Assembly (NCBI GenBank): GCA_947561395.2
Contig: OX387185.1
Span: 20,734,366 to 20,798,365, forward strand
From: Buxus sempervirens
Taxonomy: Eukaryota > Streptophyta > Magnoliopsida > Buxales > Buxaceae
Length of the DNA: 64,000 nt
Direction of reading: 5' to 3'
In this document: in pieces, positions 23,327 through 34,467 of the stretch
How the letters are laid out: every line of letters starts with the position of its first letter
How positions within the stretch are numbered: the stretch's first letter is position 1
Translations under genes and position numbers: made by a program
Notes under the pieces: generated by a model
Told to the model about the DNA's origin: nothing
Databases searched by the model: none
The model's input: the letters and a program-made list of their open reading frames with translations, nothing else

Positions 23327-24791
23327 AATCTGACTTGTCGAGTTCTTGCTCGTTTTCAGGATTGGACATTGGCTCATGCATTTCATTTATTATTGCCATT
23401 TGCACTGGCTTTTCAATTTCTTTTTGTTCTTTTTGTTTAATCATGGCAATCTTATTACCTATCCCGTGCCCCAGATCTCCTAGGTGTGCGTCGGGATTGG
23501 CACTAAGATTGCGATGCTCAAGTTGCTTACTTTTGTTATTTTCATTTTCAAACAGATGCAGGTAGTAGGAAGCATTCAGATATTCATTAAAAACTTCAGC
23601 AGTAACTACAATAGAAATTTCAGAGGTGACAGAAACCCCCTTTGGGATAGTAGCTTTGTTGATAGCAAAGGGCACGGCGCTCCAGTTCTTCAGTGGTGCC
23701 TCATCTTCCTGGTTGATAGCAATCATCTTCTCTGGCTCTCCCGCCAGCACCATGTTGGCGCTCTCGTCAGAAGAGATGTAGATAGGATCATGTGCTGCGC
23801 CTCCTACCGGCTTGTTCTGGTTTCTCTCTGATCGGGGGCCAGACTCTGATGATACCCTTACCCATGATCCACTGAGGGCGATTGCCATTGGTATCTTGTC
23901 TTCAGGTGGCACATATGCGATGGTGACTTCGTTGGCTGGGTCAACTCTGGGGGGTGCAAACACTATGGGTATTCCAGTTCGTATCCCAGGCACCGTAGAA
24001 GAGTAAGCTGGTGGTGCCCATTTGCCGTAAGCTGCATGGTACACTTCTTTCGGTACTGGCCCTAGCACTTGGGGCATGCTACGGAACATGCAGTTCAAAC
24101 CATCGCGAGTTCCGGGGTGCGGGATATATGGAGGTGGAGGAGGCGACCTTGGCCGGCGGGTTGGCGCTCCTGAGCTATCTCACCTTTCCATCATGCAGAC
24201 ATACATGATTGGACCTTCTTCTTTGGATTCTTCCAGGGGAGCAGGTGGCGGCACTTTCATCACAATTGCAGAGTTGATCAGGATCCCGTCGGGGATGAAC
24301 GGTTTATCTGGTGGGGCGAAGGCCATGGTGACCTCGTCAACCGAGTCCAGAGCGACAAGTGCTGGCAGGCCATCTGGCGACCCCTCAGGAGCCAGCGGGT
24401 CTACTTCTATAGCATCTCCAATCATGTCCATAGATGGTGGCTCCTCCCAGAGCATTTGGGCTAGGCCTTGCAGGTAGTCTTCTTCTTCGGCAGGGGTGTC
24501 CAATAACTCATCTCCCCATCCTTGAGGGACTATATTCTCGATGGCTTGGGCCGCCTCACGCTCCATGTTAGTGAAACGGTGGTATAAGTTCTCGTGCACG
24601 CATATGGGCTAGTGGGGGTCTCTTCCTTCAGTTCTGGCTCTTTTCCTTTCGGCACGGTTCCCAAGGAGTCGGGAGTAGTCCTCTGGCTGTGGCCTGAACC
24701 CCAGTCCGAACCCAGTGGTCTGCTCATAAGGTTGGATGGCTGCCTTAATTCCTTGCTTATACTTGCCCAATCCATCGCCGGCTCTGAGACC
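23327..24791 (-). pseudogene. Ogre-like polyprotein linker between protease and RT
   Basis: Minus-strand open sequence rich in Pro, Glu and Asp, with no recognised enzyme domain. It contains acidic runs (PAEEEDYLQGLAQMLWEE) and repeated phrases such as VTMAFAPPDK and VTIAYVPPEDK. It joins protease (right) to the RT start at 21513 (left) across LTR 3. In Ogre elements an intron lies between protease and RT and is spliced from part of the transcripts. This region is where it would be, but I cannot fix splice sites by eye. Broken in about three places. Confidence 0.7.
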
Positions 24792-25328
24792 CTAGTCTGC
24801 ACAATCAGCAGCGCTAAACATGTACTTTCTCCTCCTCTTTGAGAATCGCTGCGCTCTCTCAGACTCCGGGATATGATTCACTTGCACCATCTCTACTGCC
24901 TGGAAATTGAGGGTGGTGGGCAACTCATAGTCCACATAGGGTACTCCAACCCTCTCAAACTCTCGATGATCCTCAGCATGTACTGTTATAAGTTCGTTCC
25001 CTGATACGAACCGGACCATCCTGTGTAGTGTGGAAGGTACTGCTCCTGCCTGTTGCAGCCAAGGCCTCCCAATCAGCAGATTAAATGAGGTGTTGATATC
25101 CATGAGTTCAAACTCCATGGTAAAGGGCCTATCTGCAATCATGATCACCAAAGTAACCTCTCCCAGTGAGTCTCTTCTGGCGTTGTCGAAACCTCTGACA
25201 TTATGAGCGCTTGGCTTGATCATTGAAGGATCTAATTGTAAACTGTGAAACGTCCTCATCGGGCATATGTTCTGAGCCGACCCATTGTCGATCATGGCAC
25301 GTTTTACGATGAGATCCGCACACTTCAC
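24792..25328 (-). pseudogene. Ogre-like aspartic protease
   Basis: Contains the retropepsin-like active-site motif (AMIDNGSAQNICP), a GEVTLVIMIADRPF strand, the NLLIGRPWLQQAGAVPSTLH motif and a KFV-like strand. Ser/Ala around the Asp-Asn-Gly triad in place of DSG/DTG is common in Tat elements. In the family it cleaves the Gag-Pol polyprotein inside particles. It lies directly after the gag spacer and before the linker region. The family assignment rests on motif order. Confidence 0.85.
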
Positions 25329-26611
25329 GGTTATATAGAGCGGCTCGGTGTGATTGCACCCTTCAGATGGCAGGTCTACTGTAGAAAACTAAATAGCCTG
25401 GGGTGCCATGATCACTTATACCACTGCCCCTAGCTGCTCAGGGTCAATATCCGCTGGTACGTGTGCGTCACCCAGGATCTTCATCAGCACTGCCCGGTGC
25501 TTCTCTGAGTCAATTAGAAGTCTCATTATGGAAATCTGGGCGGGTACCTTGCTCAACTGCTGGAGGAGGTCGTACTCTAGAGTGAACACACTATGGTGCA
25601 ACTCTATGATATCCTCTTTGGTAGCCGTCCCCTTTCTCTTAAGGCTCTGTGGTAATTCAGTAACCACATCCTTCCCTTTTTCTTTCCTCTTCGCTTCTGC
25701 TTCTGCTCCCTCCTTTGGTGCGGGTGAGGGGTCTGTGTTTATGTATCGATCAGATCGGGTGATCCGATCAATTTCTGCTTCAGTGGTGGTGGTGGTGGCT
25801 TGACGGTGGAAAGATTGGGTGGGGTGAGGTGGGGGTACGGCCTTGTATGAAGGTGGTTCGAGACGGAGTTGGGAGAGGTTGAGGGTGGGTGGTTCAAACG
25901 AAAGGGAGAAGGGGTCAATGGAGGCGAGTTCATGATGTCGTGGATGTTGAGGGTTAAAGGGCAAGGGGGAAAGATGGGGGTTGGGTAGAAGAATTCTTAG
26001 TCTTCGGATGGGTGGAAGTGCACCAGAGGAAAACTTGTAGGGGAGTCACCGCCACCTCCTTCAATGACGTTCACTGTCCTGCTTTCTTCTGCTGCTGTGT
26101 CTTCTGAGTCTGTATCAGCGGACTCGTCCGAGCTCTCATACGAATCAGGCAGGCTTGCGGGTTCAGGGGTGGATGGTGGTTCCTCCTCTTCCGCGGCATG
26201 AGGGGGGTCGAACCACTCAGACGTGCCGTGGGAGAGGGATTCTGAACTTGGTCCAGCTGATAGGGGATCGGTGAGGGACTGCCAGTCCGGCTCTGACGTT
26301 GCAGACATATACTCCGGCGGCCATCCGGTAGACATCTGCGGAGGTACCCTTGAACTGCCTACTGACGCGTCTGTGTCCCGTGGCCTATCCCGGATCTGGA
26401 GTCCACTGGAGCTGCCTACTCCTTCCCTACGTGGAGGGGATGGGGAATCACTAATCCATCCGCATTGTATGGGGTTCCATGGCCCCGTGACTTCCTCACT
26501 GCTCTGCGGTTCATCCTCTATCGCACAGATGTAGACGTCTGTATCCTCCTTAACTGCAATTGCTGTCGAGTGGGTTTCTGCTCGAAGCTGCACCTTCACT
26601 GTCTGCCTTGG
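25329..26611 (-). pseudogene. Ogre-like gag-protease spacer
   Basis: Low-complexity, Pro/Ser/Glu-rich coding remnant, with a better conserved stretch near 25416-25640 (DIIELHHSVFTLEYDLLQQLSKVPAQISIMRLL) that regularly precedes protease in Tat elements. It also holds an acidic Ser/Asp-rich tract near 26090-26150. The role of the spacer is unknown. Broken in about two places. Confidence 0.7.
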
Positions 26612-28288
26612 TCAGCCAATAAGTACAGAAGGGTTGAGCTGCCTGGTGCCCTGATCACTGCTCACTTGATTCGCCGTCCTACTAGTGGAGGCCTTTGAGT
26701 GATTTGGGAGAGGATTGGTAGTCACGCCGGCTACTGGAGTCTGGGCGGGTGGCGCTGGAGGGTCGACTGTGATGCGTTTACTGTCAATCAGGTCCTGGAT
26801 GTCGTGCCTCAGGTCCCAGCACCGATTGGTATGGTGCCCTGGAGCACCAGAGTGGTACCTGCACCGCTCTGCTGCGTTATAGCTCCTGGCGTTGACCAGT
26901 CTGGGATTCGGGGGTTTGATTTGCAAGTACCCTTTCTTCAGCAACGTAGGTAGCAACTCTGCTGGTGCGTAGGGTAGGGGAGTGAAAACCTACTTCAACC
27001 TAGCTTCAAATTCTTCTTTCGTCTTTCTTACCCCTTGGTAAGCTGTCTGCTCAGTCCCTTGGGGTGCCACTGCCTCTGGTCTTTGAGAGAAATGGTGGGG
27101 TTGCACAGGGTATACATAATTGACTGCCTGCTATTCTGACCTCTTGGGTTCTTGCCCTTGGTTTCTACTAGCCTGTCCTGTCACTGGCCTCCTTGGTGCG
27201 GCACTCTGCCCACTGCCATCTATTTTCCCGGCTCTTACTGCGTCTTCAATTCGGTCCGCCGTCAAGATCAGGTCGTTGAAATTCGATGTACTTTGCCCCA
27301 GCAGCAAAGTGAAGAACGACTGTCCCAATGACGCAATAAACAGAGATTTCATTTCCTGTTCTAATAGTGGCGGCTGTACAAGTGTTTCCAACTCCTTCCA
27401 GTGCTTGGTGTACTCCCTTACTGACTCTTGGCTTTTCTTAGCCAGCCTCTGCAACTTTGCCCTTGTCTGCACGATCTGACTATTCAGACGGTATTGATGG
27501 ATGAAGACTGCTGCCAGGTCATTCCACGTCTTTATCTTAGCCTTGTCCAGACTCAAGAACCAAGAGTAAGCGGCCCCAGTTAATGACTTCTGGAAGAATT
27601 GCACCATGATTCGCTCTTCCTTGGCGTACTGGCATATGTCGCCTGAGTACGACCTCAAATGGTTCAGTGGGCACCCGGTGCCGTCAAACTGGTGTAACTC
27701 ATGGCATTTGAACTTAGCCGGGAGTTGGATGTCTGAAAAGAAGCAGAGGCTTTCCAGGGTAGCCTCACTTTGCATTGTGCTAGGTTGGAGCTATTTGAGC
27801 TGCTCTTTCAGGGCGGCCATTTCTGTTCTATTCTCCTCCCTTACTGCTATCAGCTTCTCCTCAAACTGCACCTCCTGTGTTCTGTACCAGTCCTCATCAC
27901 CCTGCCCCAGATGGATAGGTAGAAACTGATCTTGCTGTGCAACGTGAAATGGTGCTGCCGGTGGTGGTGGTGCCAGGGGAGGGGGATTTGCCGGACGTGG
28001 CGGTGGTGCCCCTTCCGCGTGTGGTGGGAGTTGTGGCTGCGGCTGCTGGGCGACTGGTACCATTGGCGGGGCCTACCTCAATTCTCTCAGCTCTGTCATC
28101 AATTCCTGGATGATGGCACTCATGCTGTCCATCTTCTGTTGCATCTCGTTAACCACTTGGGCATGACTGGACTCTGCCGGATGCTGTCCTGGCGGCGTCT
28201 GTTCTCCTTGCTGTTCCATATCGAGCCTTCTCCTCGATCTTAACAGGTACGGACTTCTGAAAGCAATTTTTGGTACCTGGTGGAACAA
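26612..28288 (-). pseudogene. Ogre-like gag
   Basis: The N-terminal part (28288 to about 27800) has a short coiled coil (NEMQQKMDSMSAIIQELM), a Pro-rich stretch and a second helix. The Retrotrans_gag core is at 27131-27775 (ELHQFDGTGCPLNHLRSY, AYSWFLSLDKAKIKTWNDL, REYTKHWKELE). Near 26830-26900 is the Tat-type zinc knuckle (CRYHSGAPGHHTNRCWDL, spacing CX3HX4HX4C). In the family Gag forms the particle core. The start is uncertain. Broken in about three places. Confidence 0.88.
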
Positions 28289-28392
28289 TTAGCAGGTATT
28301 AGTGCATTTTTACAATAATTGCGTACACAACTTTATCTGATTGAATTTATTCATTTATTTATTTTTTTGTTTTATGATATGATTTGACTAAC

Positions 28393-28995
28393 TGATCTAT
28401 TTTAGCTACCCTAAGGCAACAAGGGAAGAGAACCTGACTTTGAGCCAACTGATCTATTTTAGCTACCCGTAGGTAACAAGGGAAGAGAACCTTTAATGAA
28501 TTTGAAGACTGATCTATTTTAGCTACCCATAGGTAACAAGGGAAGAGAACCTTAATGAATTTGAAGACTGATCTATTTTGGCCGTCCTGAGACGACCGGG
28601 GAAGAGAACCCAAATGAATTTTGAGGACTGATCTATTTTGGTTGTCCTAAGACGACTGGGGAAGAGAACCCTAATGATCGAATCTATTTTAGTCACCCGC
28701 AGGCAGCCGGGAGAGAGAACCCTGACGAATTTGGAAGACTGATCTGTTTTGGCTGTCCTAAGACGACCAGGAAAGAGAACCCTATTGAACGAATCTATTT
28801 TAGTCACCCGCAAGCAACTGGGAGAGAGAACCCTGTTTTTTTTTTTGAAGGCTGATCTATTTTGGCTGTCCTAAGATGACCGGGAAAGAGAACCCTATTG
28901 AACGAATCTATTTTAGCTACCCGCAGGTAATTGGGAGAGAGAACCCTATTTCACTGATCTATTTTAGCCGTTTAGGCAAGGAAAGAGAACCTTCA
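28393..28995 (-). repeat. Tandem array 1 between gag and ORF1 (about 11 units of 50-60 bp)
   Basis: Units begin (TG)ATCTATTTT and end GGGA(A/G)AGAGAACC, starting near 28393, 28450, 28510, 28569, 28629, 28682, 28740, 28793, 28853, 28906 and 28955. The flanks of the unit are conserved. The centre switches between two inverted-repeat types: CTACC..GGTA-like and GTCGTC..GACGAC-like. Such arrays are known in Ogre/Tat elements and can seed satellites. Confidence 0.92.
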
Positions 28996-29089
28996 ATTTA
29001 AGGGGTTTTGTTTGAGCTCAGAATCACGGGGTTGGACCAATGCAGGGTCTCCGCAGGGGGTGAGCTGAAAAGCAGCACCCAGGTGTACC

Positions 29090-30000
29090 TCAGCCAATCT
29101 CCAGTTCGTTCACTGGTGGCGTCGGCGCCTAACTTCGGCTAGTAGTTCCCGGGCGTGCCTTAGCTAGTCGTTGGTTTAATCACCATTGACTTCGGCGCCT
29201 CACAAAGGGGAAGGCTATGCCAGGACGCTCCTCCACCAATCTCCGACTCATCCGTCGACGGTTTCGGTGCCCCAAGATTTCCGCTAGTAATTCCCGGGCG
29301 TGCCTTAGCTAGTCGTTGGTTCAATCACCATTGACTTCGGCGCCTCACAAAGGGGAAGGCTATGCCAGGACGCTCCTCCACCAAACTCCGGTTTAATCAC
29401 TGGTGGCTTCGGTGTCCTAAGATTTCGACTAGTAGTTCCCGGGTGAACCTTAGCTAGTCGTTGGTTTAATCACCATTGACTTCGGCGCCTCACAAAGGGG
29501 AAGGCTATGCCAGGACGCTCCTCGACCAAACTCCGGTTTAATCACTGGTTGCTTCAGTGCCCTAAGATTTCGGCTAGTAGTTCCCGGGCGTGCCTTAGCT
29601 AGTAATTGGTTCAATCACCATTGACTTCGGCACCTCACAAAGGGGAAGGCTATGCCAGGACGCTCCTCCACCAAACTCCGGTTTAATCACCGGTGGCTTC
29701 AGTGCCCTAAGATTTCAGCTAGTAGTTCCCGGGCGTGCCTTAGCTACTCGTTGATTCAATCACCATTGACTTCAGCGCCTCACAAAGGGGAAGGCTATGC
29801 CAGGACGTTCCTCCACCAATCTCCAACTCATCCGTCGGCGGCTTCGGTGCCCTAAGATTTCGGCTAGTAGTTCTCGGGCGTGCCTTAGCTAGTCATTGGT
29901 TTAATCACCATTGACTTCGGCGCCTCACAAGGGGGAAGGCTATACCAGGACATTCATCCACCAAACGGTTCAATCACCGGCGGCTTCAGTGCCCCAAAGG
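29090..30000 (-). repeat. Tandem array 2 between gag and ORF1 (about 6 units of about 145 bp)
   Basis: Units recur at about 29145, 29291, 29433, 29579, 29726 and 29871 (landmark TTCCCGGGCGTGCCTTAG). Spacing is 142-147 bp and the units are highly similar. Each unit includes a CTAGT...ACTAG-type inverted repeat around the CCCGGG core and a CTCACAAAGGGGAAGGCTAT segment. Confidence 0.92.
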
Positions 30001-30343
30001 CTTGACCGAATGATCTCGAAAAGATACAGACGGGTGTGATTTGAGCTCAAGGTCTTGGGTGTTTTTAAACACTTACTGGGTTTTGCGATCTCAATGAGAG
30101 AGATGCAGTTAAAGGAAATTAGGTGGTCACAGCTACCAGGGGTATTGCAATTTTTTGAAAAGAGGTGGTCTGTCGGAGACCGAGTTGCCCTATTGGAGGG
30201 TTTTAATTCTTTCATTTCAAATTCTTGTTTTGTTAAGTTTGAACAATATGGCAGAGTGAAAGTAAATTCATGCTTCAATCAGAAAGTGCCGCCGTGGCAC
30301 AAAGTACATCATCATGCTTATCAAAATACAACAAAGCCAAAGT
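30001..30343. other. Spacer between array 2 and ORF1
   Basis: No gene or repeat seen; unremarkable sequence downstream (element sense) of the ORF1 stop. Confidence 0.5.
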
Positions 30344-31776
30344 CTAGCTAGGTTGGTCATCATCATAGTGGGAGGACACGTCTTGCCTCCTCAAGGCTCG
30401 TAGAAGCTTGTTCCGCAGACGTTGGTCCTCCTCAGCGTGCTTGCGCACTGATTCCATTTCACGTTGCAAGGCCGTATTGGCCTGCCTACTCTTCCGTTCC
30501 AAATCCACATAAAATGAATGGATACGGGAGTGGGTCTCCTACAGTTCGGCCACCCTGTCCCTATATGTGTTAGGGGGCGGGACCAGAATGTCGCCTGATG
30601 CGACAGGCTGAAGAGGTGGGAGGCCGCTGTGGCCAAATTCCCGAGCTATCCACTGCTCGTAGTCTCGAAAGTGTGACTCGATGAAGACATCTTCTCGATA
30701 TACGCACACCGTCTTCCACTCCATCAGCAGTTGGGTCCTTAGTTCCTTGGTGAGTGGACCAATCAAATTGCCCAAGTCGTCCTTGATCGGGATTCCCTGC
30801 GGTTTCCCAAACTGTCTCAGAACCCGAATCGGATAGTACGGCACGGCATGGGTGAGCCCTATCAGGGAAAGGACCTCTCTTTTCTTGAAAGCTATGATGG
30901 GGGTGTAGGGGATGTTGTATGTGCCCCACCATCTAATGCCCGTTTCTCCCTTCAGGTGGAGAAAGTGGTTAAACCAATCCTCACGAGCGGGTAGGTCAGG
31001 TTTGATCTCTCTTCGAGCCAACCAATAGATGTTGTCACCGGTTGCCTTGTAATATGCACTGACAGGTGATGACACCATCAGGTGGTCTTGCAGCCAAATG
31101 TGGAGAAGGGGAGCGCACCCTTGAAACCTCCGGGTTCCATTTTTGGACGAAGTCAGGGAATGGAACAGTTGAGCTAGGATTAGTGGCATGATTTGGTACC
31201 CTACCCTGAGTTGATCCACAATTTCCATGAGGGCGAAATTAATGGTGTCTCCCCCAGTTGGAAAGAAGATTTGCAATAGAACCACAAGGGTGAAGGTGTC
31301 AAACAAAGCCCGGGGTCTTTCTTGCTTTTTGTTTCTAATTTTCTCAGCTAGGAATGTTTTAGAGACCCGAGTGAATGATTTGTCACCTCCTAAGGTCTGG
31401 AATTCTCCCCTTGAGAGGCCAAAGAAAACGTAAGCTTCATTCTTGTAGCTTTCTTTGAGACTTGGCCTAGCGGGTTCTCCTAAGTCGCGAAATCGGAGGA
31501 ACAAGTCAAGTTCCTCAATTGTGGGAGTCAACTCGTTGATCCCGAATCGAAAAACTGAAAGTTGGGGATCCCAGAAAAGCAGGGCTGCTTGGATCATATC
31601 CCAGTTGATTGGCACGTTTAACAAGGACAAAGTTTGTCCCATATGGTATTTGTGCTCCCATTCAATCTGCTCACTCCCTTGGAGCTGCCTTGTCCAAGAA
31701 CGGATCCAGGGGTATCCCAGGCACACTTCTCTATCCTAGGGAAACGGGTTCTCTCAGCTGAGGATGAAGATGCCAT
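30344..31776 (-). pseudogene. Ogre-like ORF1 (DUF7745/plant-mobile-domain-like protein)
   Basis: The likely start is the ATG at 31776 (MASSSSAERTRFP). The body has the DUF7745-like pattern: LSLLNVPINWDMIQAALLFW, VFRFGINELTPTIEELDLFL, RFQGCAPLLHIWLQDHL, IRWWGTYNIPYTPIIAF and LSLIGLTHAVPYYPIRVLRQ. It ends in a charged coiled coil (LERKSRQANTALQREMESV). ORF1 upstream of gag is typical of Ogre; its function is unknown. A homologous gene lies at 55132-56798 in the opposite orientation to its neighbouring pol. This copy is broken in about two places. Confidence 0.85.
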
Positions 31777-33296
31777 GCCAACTATCCGATCGAAATTCCA
31801 AATCAATTTGAGGTTCCACACCAAACTCTTAATCAGTCCTAAGATAGGCATAATTTCAAGCAAAGGACTAATCACTAGCAGTTCTAACATGCTTCACAAA
31901 ATAAAGCAAGAGACAAGACCAGTGCGGAATTTAACTCAGGCACACATGGTGTGTGGTCCTAAGGGTTGGTGCCAATGAAGGCGCGACTCCTAGACATACT
32001 TGTGTAGTGGAGCACATTCAAGTCCTGATCAGTCTTTCTGTCTTTCATCTGTTCTTTCATCTGCTCTCAGTGTCGGACCACAGCAAAAATTACAACTTGC
32101 CATCGAGGGCGGAGGTTTACAAAAATATTTACAAAACTTCAAAGAATTCATCCTTAAGGCTGTTGGGAGCCAAAAGGGAGGATACAGATTGCTTTCCAAG
32201 CGGGTAGGCTAAAAATTCCTAGATTTAGGGTTTAGTGCCCTTATTCTGATCTGGCATGCTTTCATCTGTTTGTCTGATCTGGCCGACTTTCGTCTGCTCT
32301 AAAAGACCAATCTGAACTTAAAGTGCTCCCAGCGGACTCTAATGGGTCAAGACCCATAGCATACAGGACTCCATGCATGGATCTGGGGTGGTTCCCCTGA
32401 TCAAAATTAGGTGAGCTTCCTAAATTAGGGCTGAGGTCGCCCGTGATCTAGGGTTTACTCAATTTGATGCAAAAAGCGGGGGTTGCTGCCCCTAATGGAC
32501 TGTGGATTTTATTCCGATTTTACTCCTCTTATATTCATCATTCACAACATTCTCATCCTCGCATGCTCAACGCAAAGTTTACTCAGAAACGTTAGGTGGG
32601 GAAGGATACCCAGCCCGAGACATAAGCCTACAAGGGTCTGGACCAGTACCGGATCCTCGCATGCCACGACAAGAAACCAGTGGTGCTAATGGACTCCAGA
32701 AAACTGGGGGGATGGGTTTACCCTGCTTTCCCCGGCAAGCCACGGGAGTGTAGGTGCTAATACCATCCCAAAGATCAGTTCATAGTAATCAGAAGGGTAG
32801 GCTGCTAGAGAGGTCTAGGTTTTGGTAAAGAAGTTGCAATATCCGCTCTCATCCATTCAGGGTCGGATCATTCAATCAGCCCCCCTCGTGCGTGTCACCC
32901 CACGCAGTTTATCACACAAGAACAGAAGCATAAACAATCCATCCATGGTGTGGTGGTGTGCCCGTGTGTGCAGTTGGGCTACGTGCTATGTCTACACAGG
33001 TGAATTTTGTCTAGATTTTGTTGGTAAAGGGATTGTTACTGTCTCGTATAGTAAGGTGCAGAATAAGCACGCAATACGATGTTCCGGGAGAGTCCCCAGG
33101 TAAGTGGGGGGTCACAAGGGACCGCTTAAATCCCACTTGCCTTAGGCAATTATCGCGTCCCTTTGACAGGACTCCCCAGAACGCGTAATTACGTGTATTC
33201 TGTATCTTACTAAACGAGGTAGTAAGAAACCCTAAGTATCAACTAAATCCCCTTTAAGCTGATTCAATCTAACCAGGGTCCTACTGGGTTGAGAAC
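31777..33296 (-). other. 5' leader of the Ogre-like element
   Basis: About 1.5 kb between the primer site and ORF1 without coding similarity. Near the primer site (33083-33170) there are G/C-rich inverted repeats (GGGAGAGTCCCCAG against CTCCCCAGAA; GTAAGTGGG against CCCACTTGC), which could fold in the leader RNA. Confidence 0.6.
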
Positions 33297-33314
33297 TCCC
33301 CAGTGGAGTCGCCA
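33297..33314 (-). promoter_or_regulatory. Primer binding site of the Ogre-like element (tRNA-Arg)
   Basis: Minus-strand TGGCGACTCCACTGGGGA, three bases after the LTR end. It is the complement of a plant tRNA-Arg 3' end, the primer known for Ogre elements. It sets the inner border of the 5' LTR. Confidence 0.9.
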
Positions 33315-33352
33315 GGCTGTGCGCACGTCGGAAACGCGGCACGGGAAAATTC

Positions 33353-33362
33353 GGAGTCGCCA
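33353..33362 (-). promoter_or_regulatory. Second copy of the primer-site core inside U5
   Basis: Minus-strand TGGCGACTCC equals the first ten bases of the primer site and lies 48 bases upstream of it, within the LTR. The same box is in every Tat LTR here: 5642-5651 (diverged), 10734-10743, 16159-16168, 21584-21593, 44828-44837 and 51681-51690. Confidence 0.8.
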
Positions 33363-34356
33363 CCGCCTGATGGGGTGCAGGCGGACACCTGGGTGCCTAA
33401 TCTTGTCTATTTTGGGCTTTGGGTCTGCGGCTTGAGATTCTAAGTCAGTTCTCGGTTGTGGTCTGGGGAAGTCTGTAGACACCCCAGTCCACCCTGTCGG
33501 ATGACGGGTCCCGTGGGTTCCCTGGTTTGAGTCAGCTTTCTCACTTGATTCTCACCCGATTCCTAATCCAGCAGGTATTTAAGTTAGGTCTTGGCGGGAC
33601 CACCTGAGTGGTGTGGGTCCCTTTAGTTGATTTTATCTTTGCTTAACTTAAATTGTCTGAGTCTGATTGCGTGGGCCCCGTTGGAAGGCCCACGGTGTCC
33701 TTGGTGGGCTTGGGTAAGCCTGTGTGCCCTTGGTGGGCCTCTGTCTAACCTAGGAGGCCCTGTGGGCTTAGGTTAAGTGAATTGCTTTCACATTAGGGTT
33801 CAGGTTTGGAGCTTTAAGTGTTTTTCCATGCAAAAGGTGGGCCGTATTGATTTGTTGGCCCCTTTGGTGGGCCCACATGGTGGCCAAGTAATTTTACTTT
33901 ATCCTTTTAATTGCCAAAGATGGGCTGGACATTGGGCTTGGGGCCCATAGTCCTGATTAGGGCTTGTAAGCCCAAGTTACCAGAAGTTAGGGTTTGCACC
34001 CTTCCTTGGCTCGGTTGGTGGGCTTTGGCGGGCCCGGTAGGCCCTTGCCCTTGGTCTCGGCCAAACCATGCAATTCATACATCATCCCACACATCAAGGC
34101 TCGGGTGGGCCGCATTGGGTTTGGCCCGCCCGATTTAATTTGTTCATTTTACTCCATTTCCTTATTTTCATGCTTTTTGGGTTCATAGGGCTTGGTGGGC
34201 CCCGTTGGAAGGCCCACTAGTGTGCTGAGTTGGACCGGTGGTCCAAGTCCCAAATTGGGTTTCCGGGTGACCCGGAAACCCTGTTGGTTCAGTGGTTTTA
34301 GTTCAAATCCCTCCTAAATTCGTCAAAACATCAAAATATGTAAAAAAACACATTTC

Positions 34357-34467
34357 TGTGTGTATCCGGCAACTCAGGCCGAACACACATGGACTGTAAG
34401 TGATCCGGCCTGAGTGGCCGGATACACCTAGGCCACAGGTGATCCGGTCTGAGTTGCCGGATCACAC
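34357..34467 (-). repeat. Leader hairpin cluster, TATCCGG type (copy b)
   Basis: Same three inverted repeats as at 6622-6733, with few differences. Confidence 0.85.

Noticed and set aside
24011-26698. Plus-strand open frames opposite the Ogre gag-protease region
   Set aside because: They mirror GC-rich coding sequence on the minus strand and have no family motifs.
28393-28995. Regular repeats with variable centres reminiscent of a CRISPR array
   Set aside because: Plant retroelement context, units directly adjacent and spacers that are inverted-repeat arms; it is a tandem array in an Ogre-like element.
33297-33314. Possible tRNA-Arg fragment
   Set aside because: Only 18 bases complementary to the tRNA end, at the LTR border; it is the primer site, not a tRNA gene.
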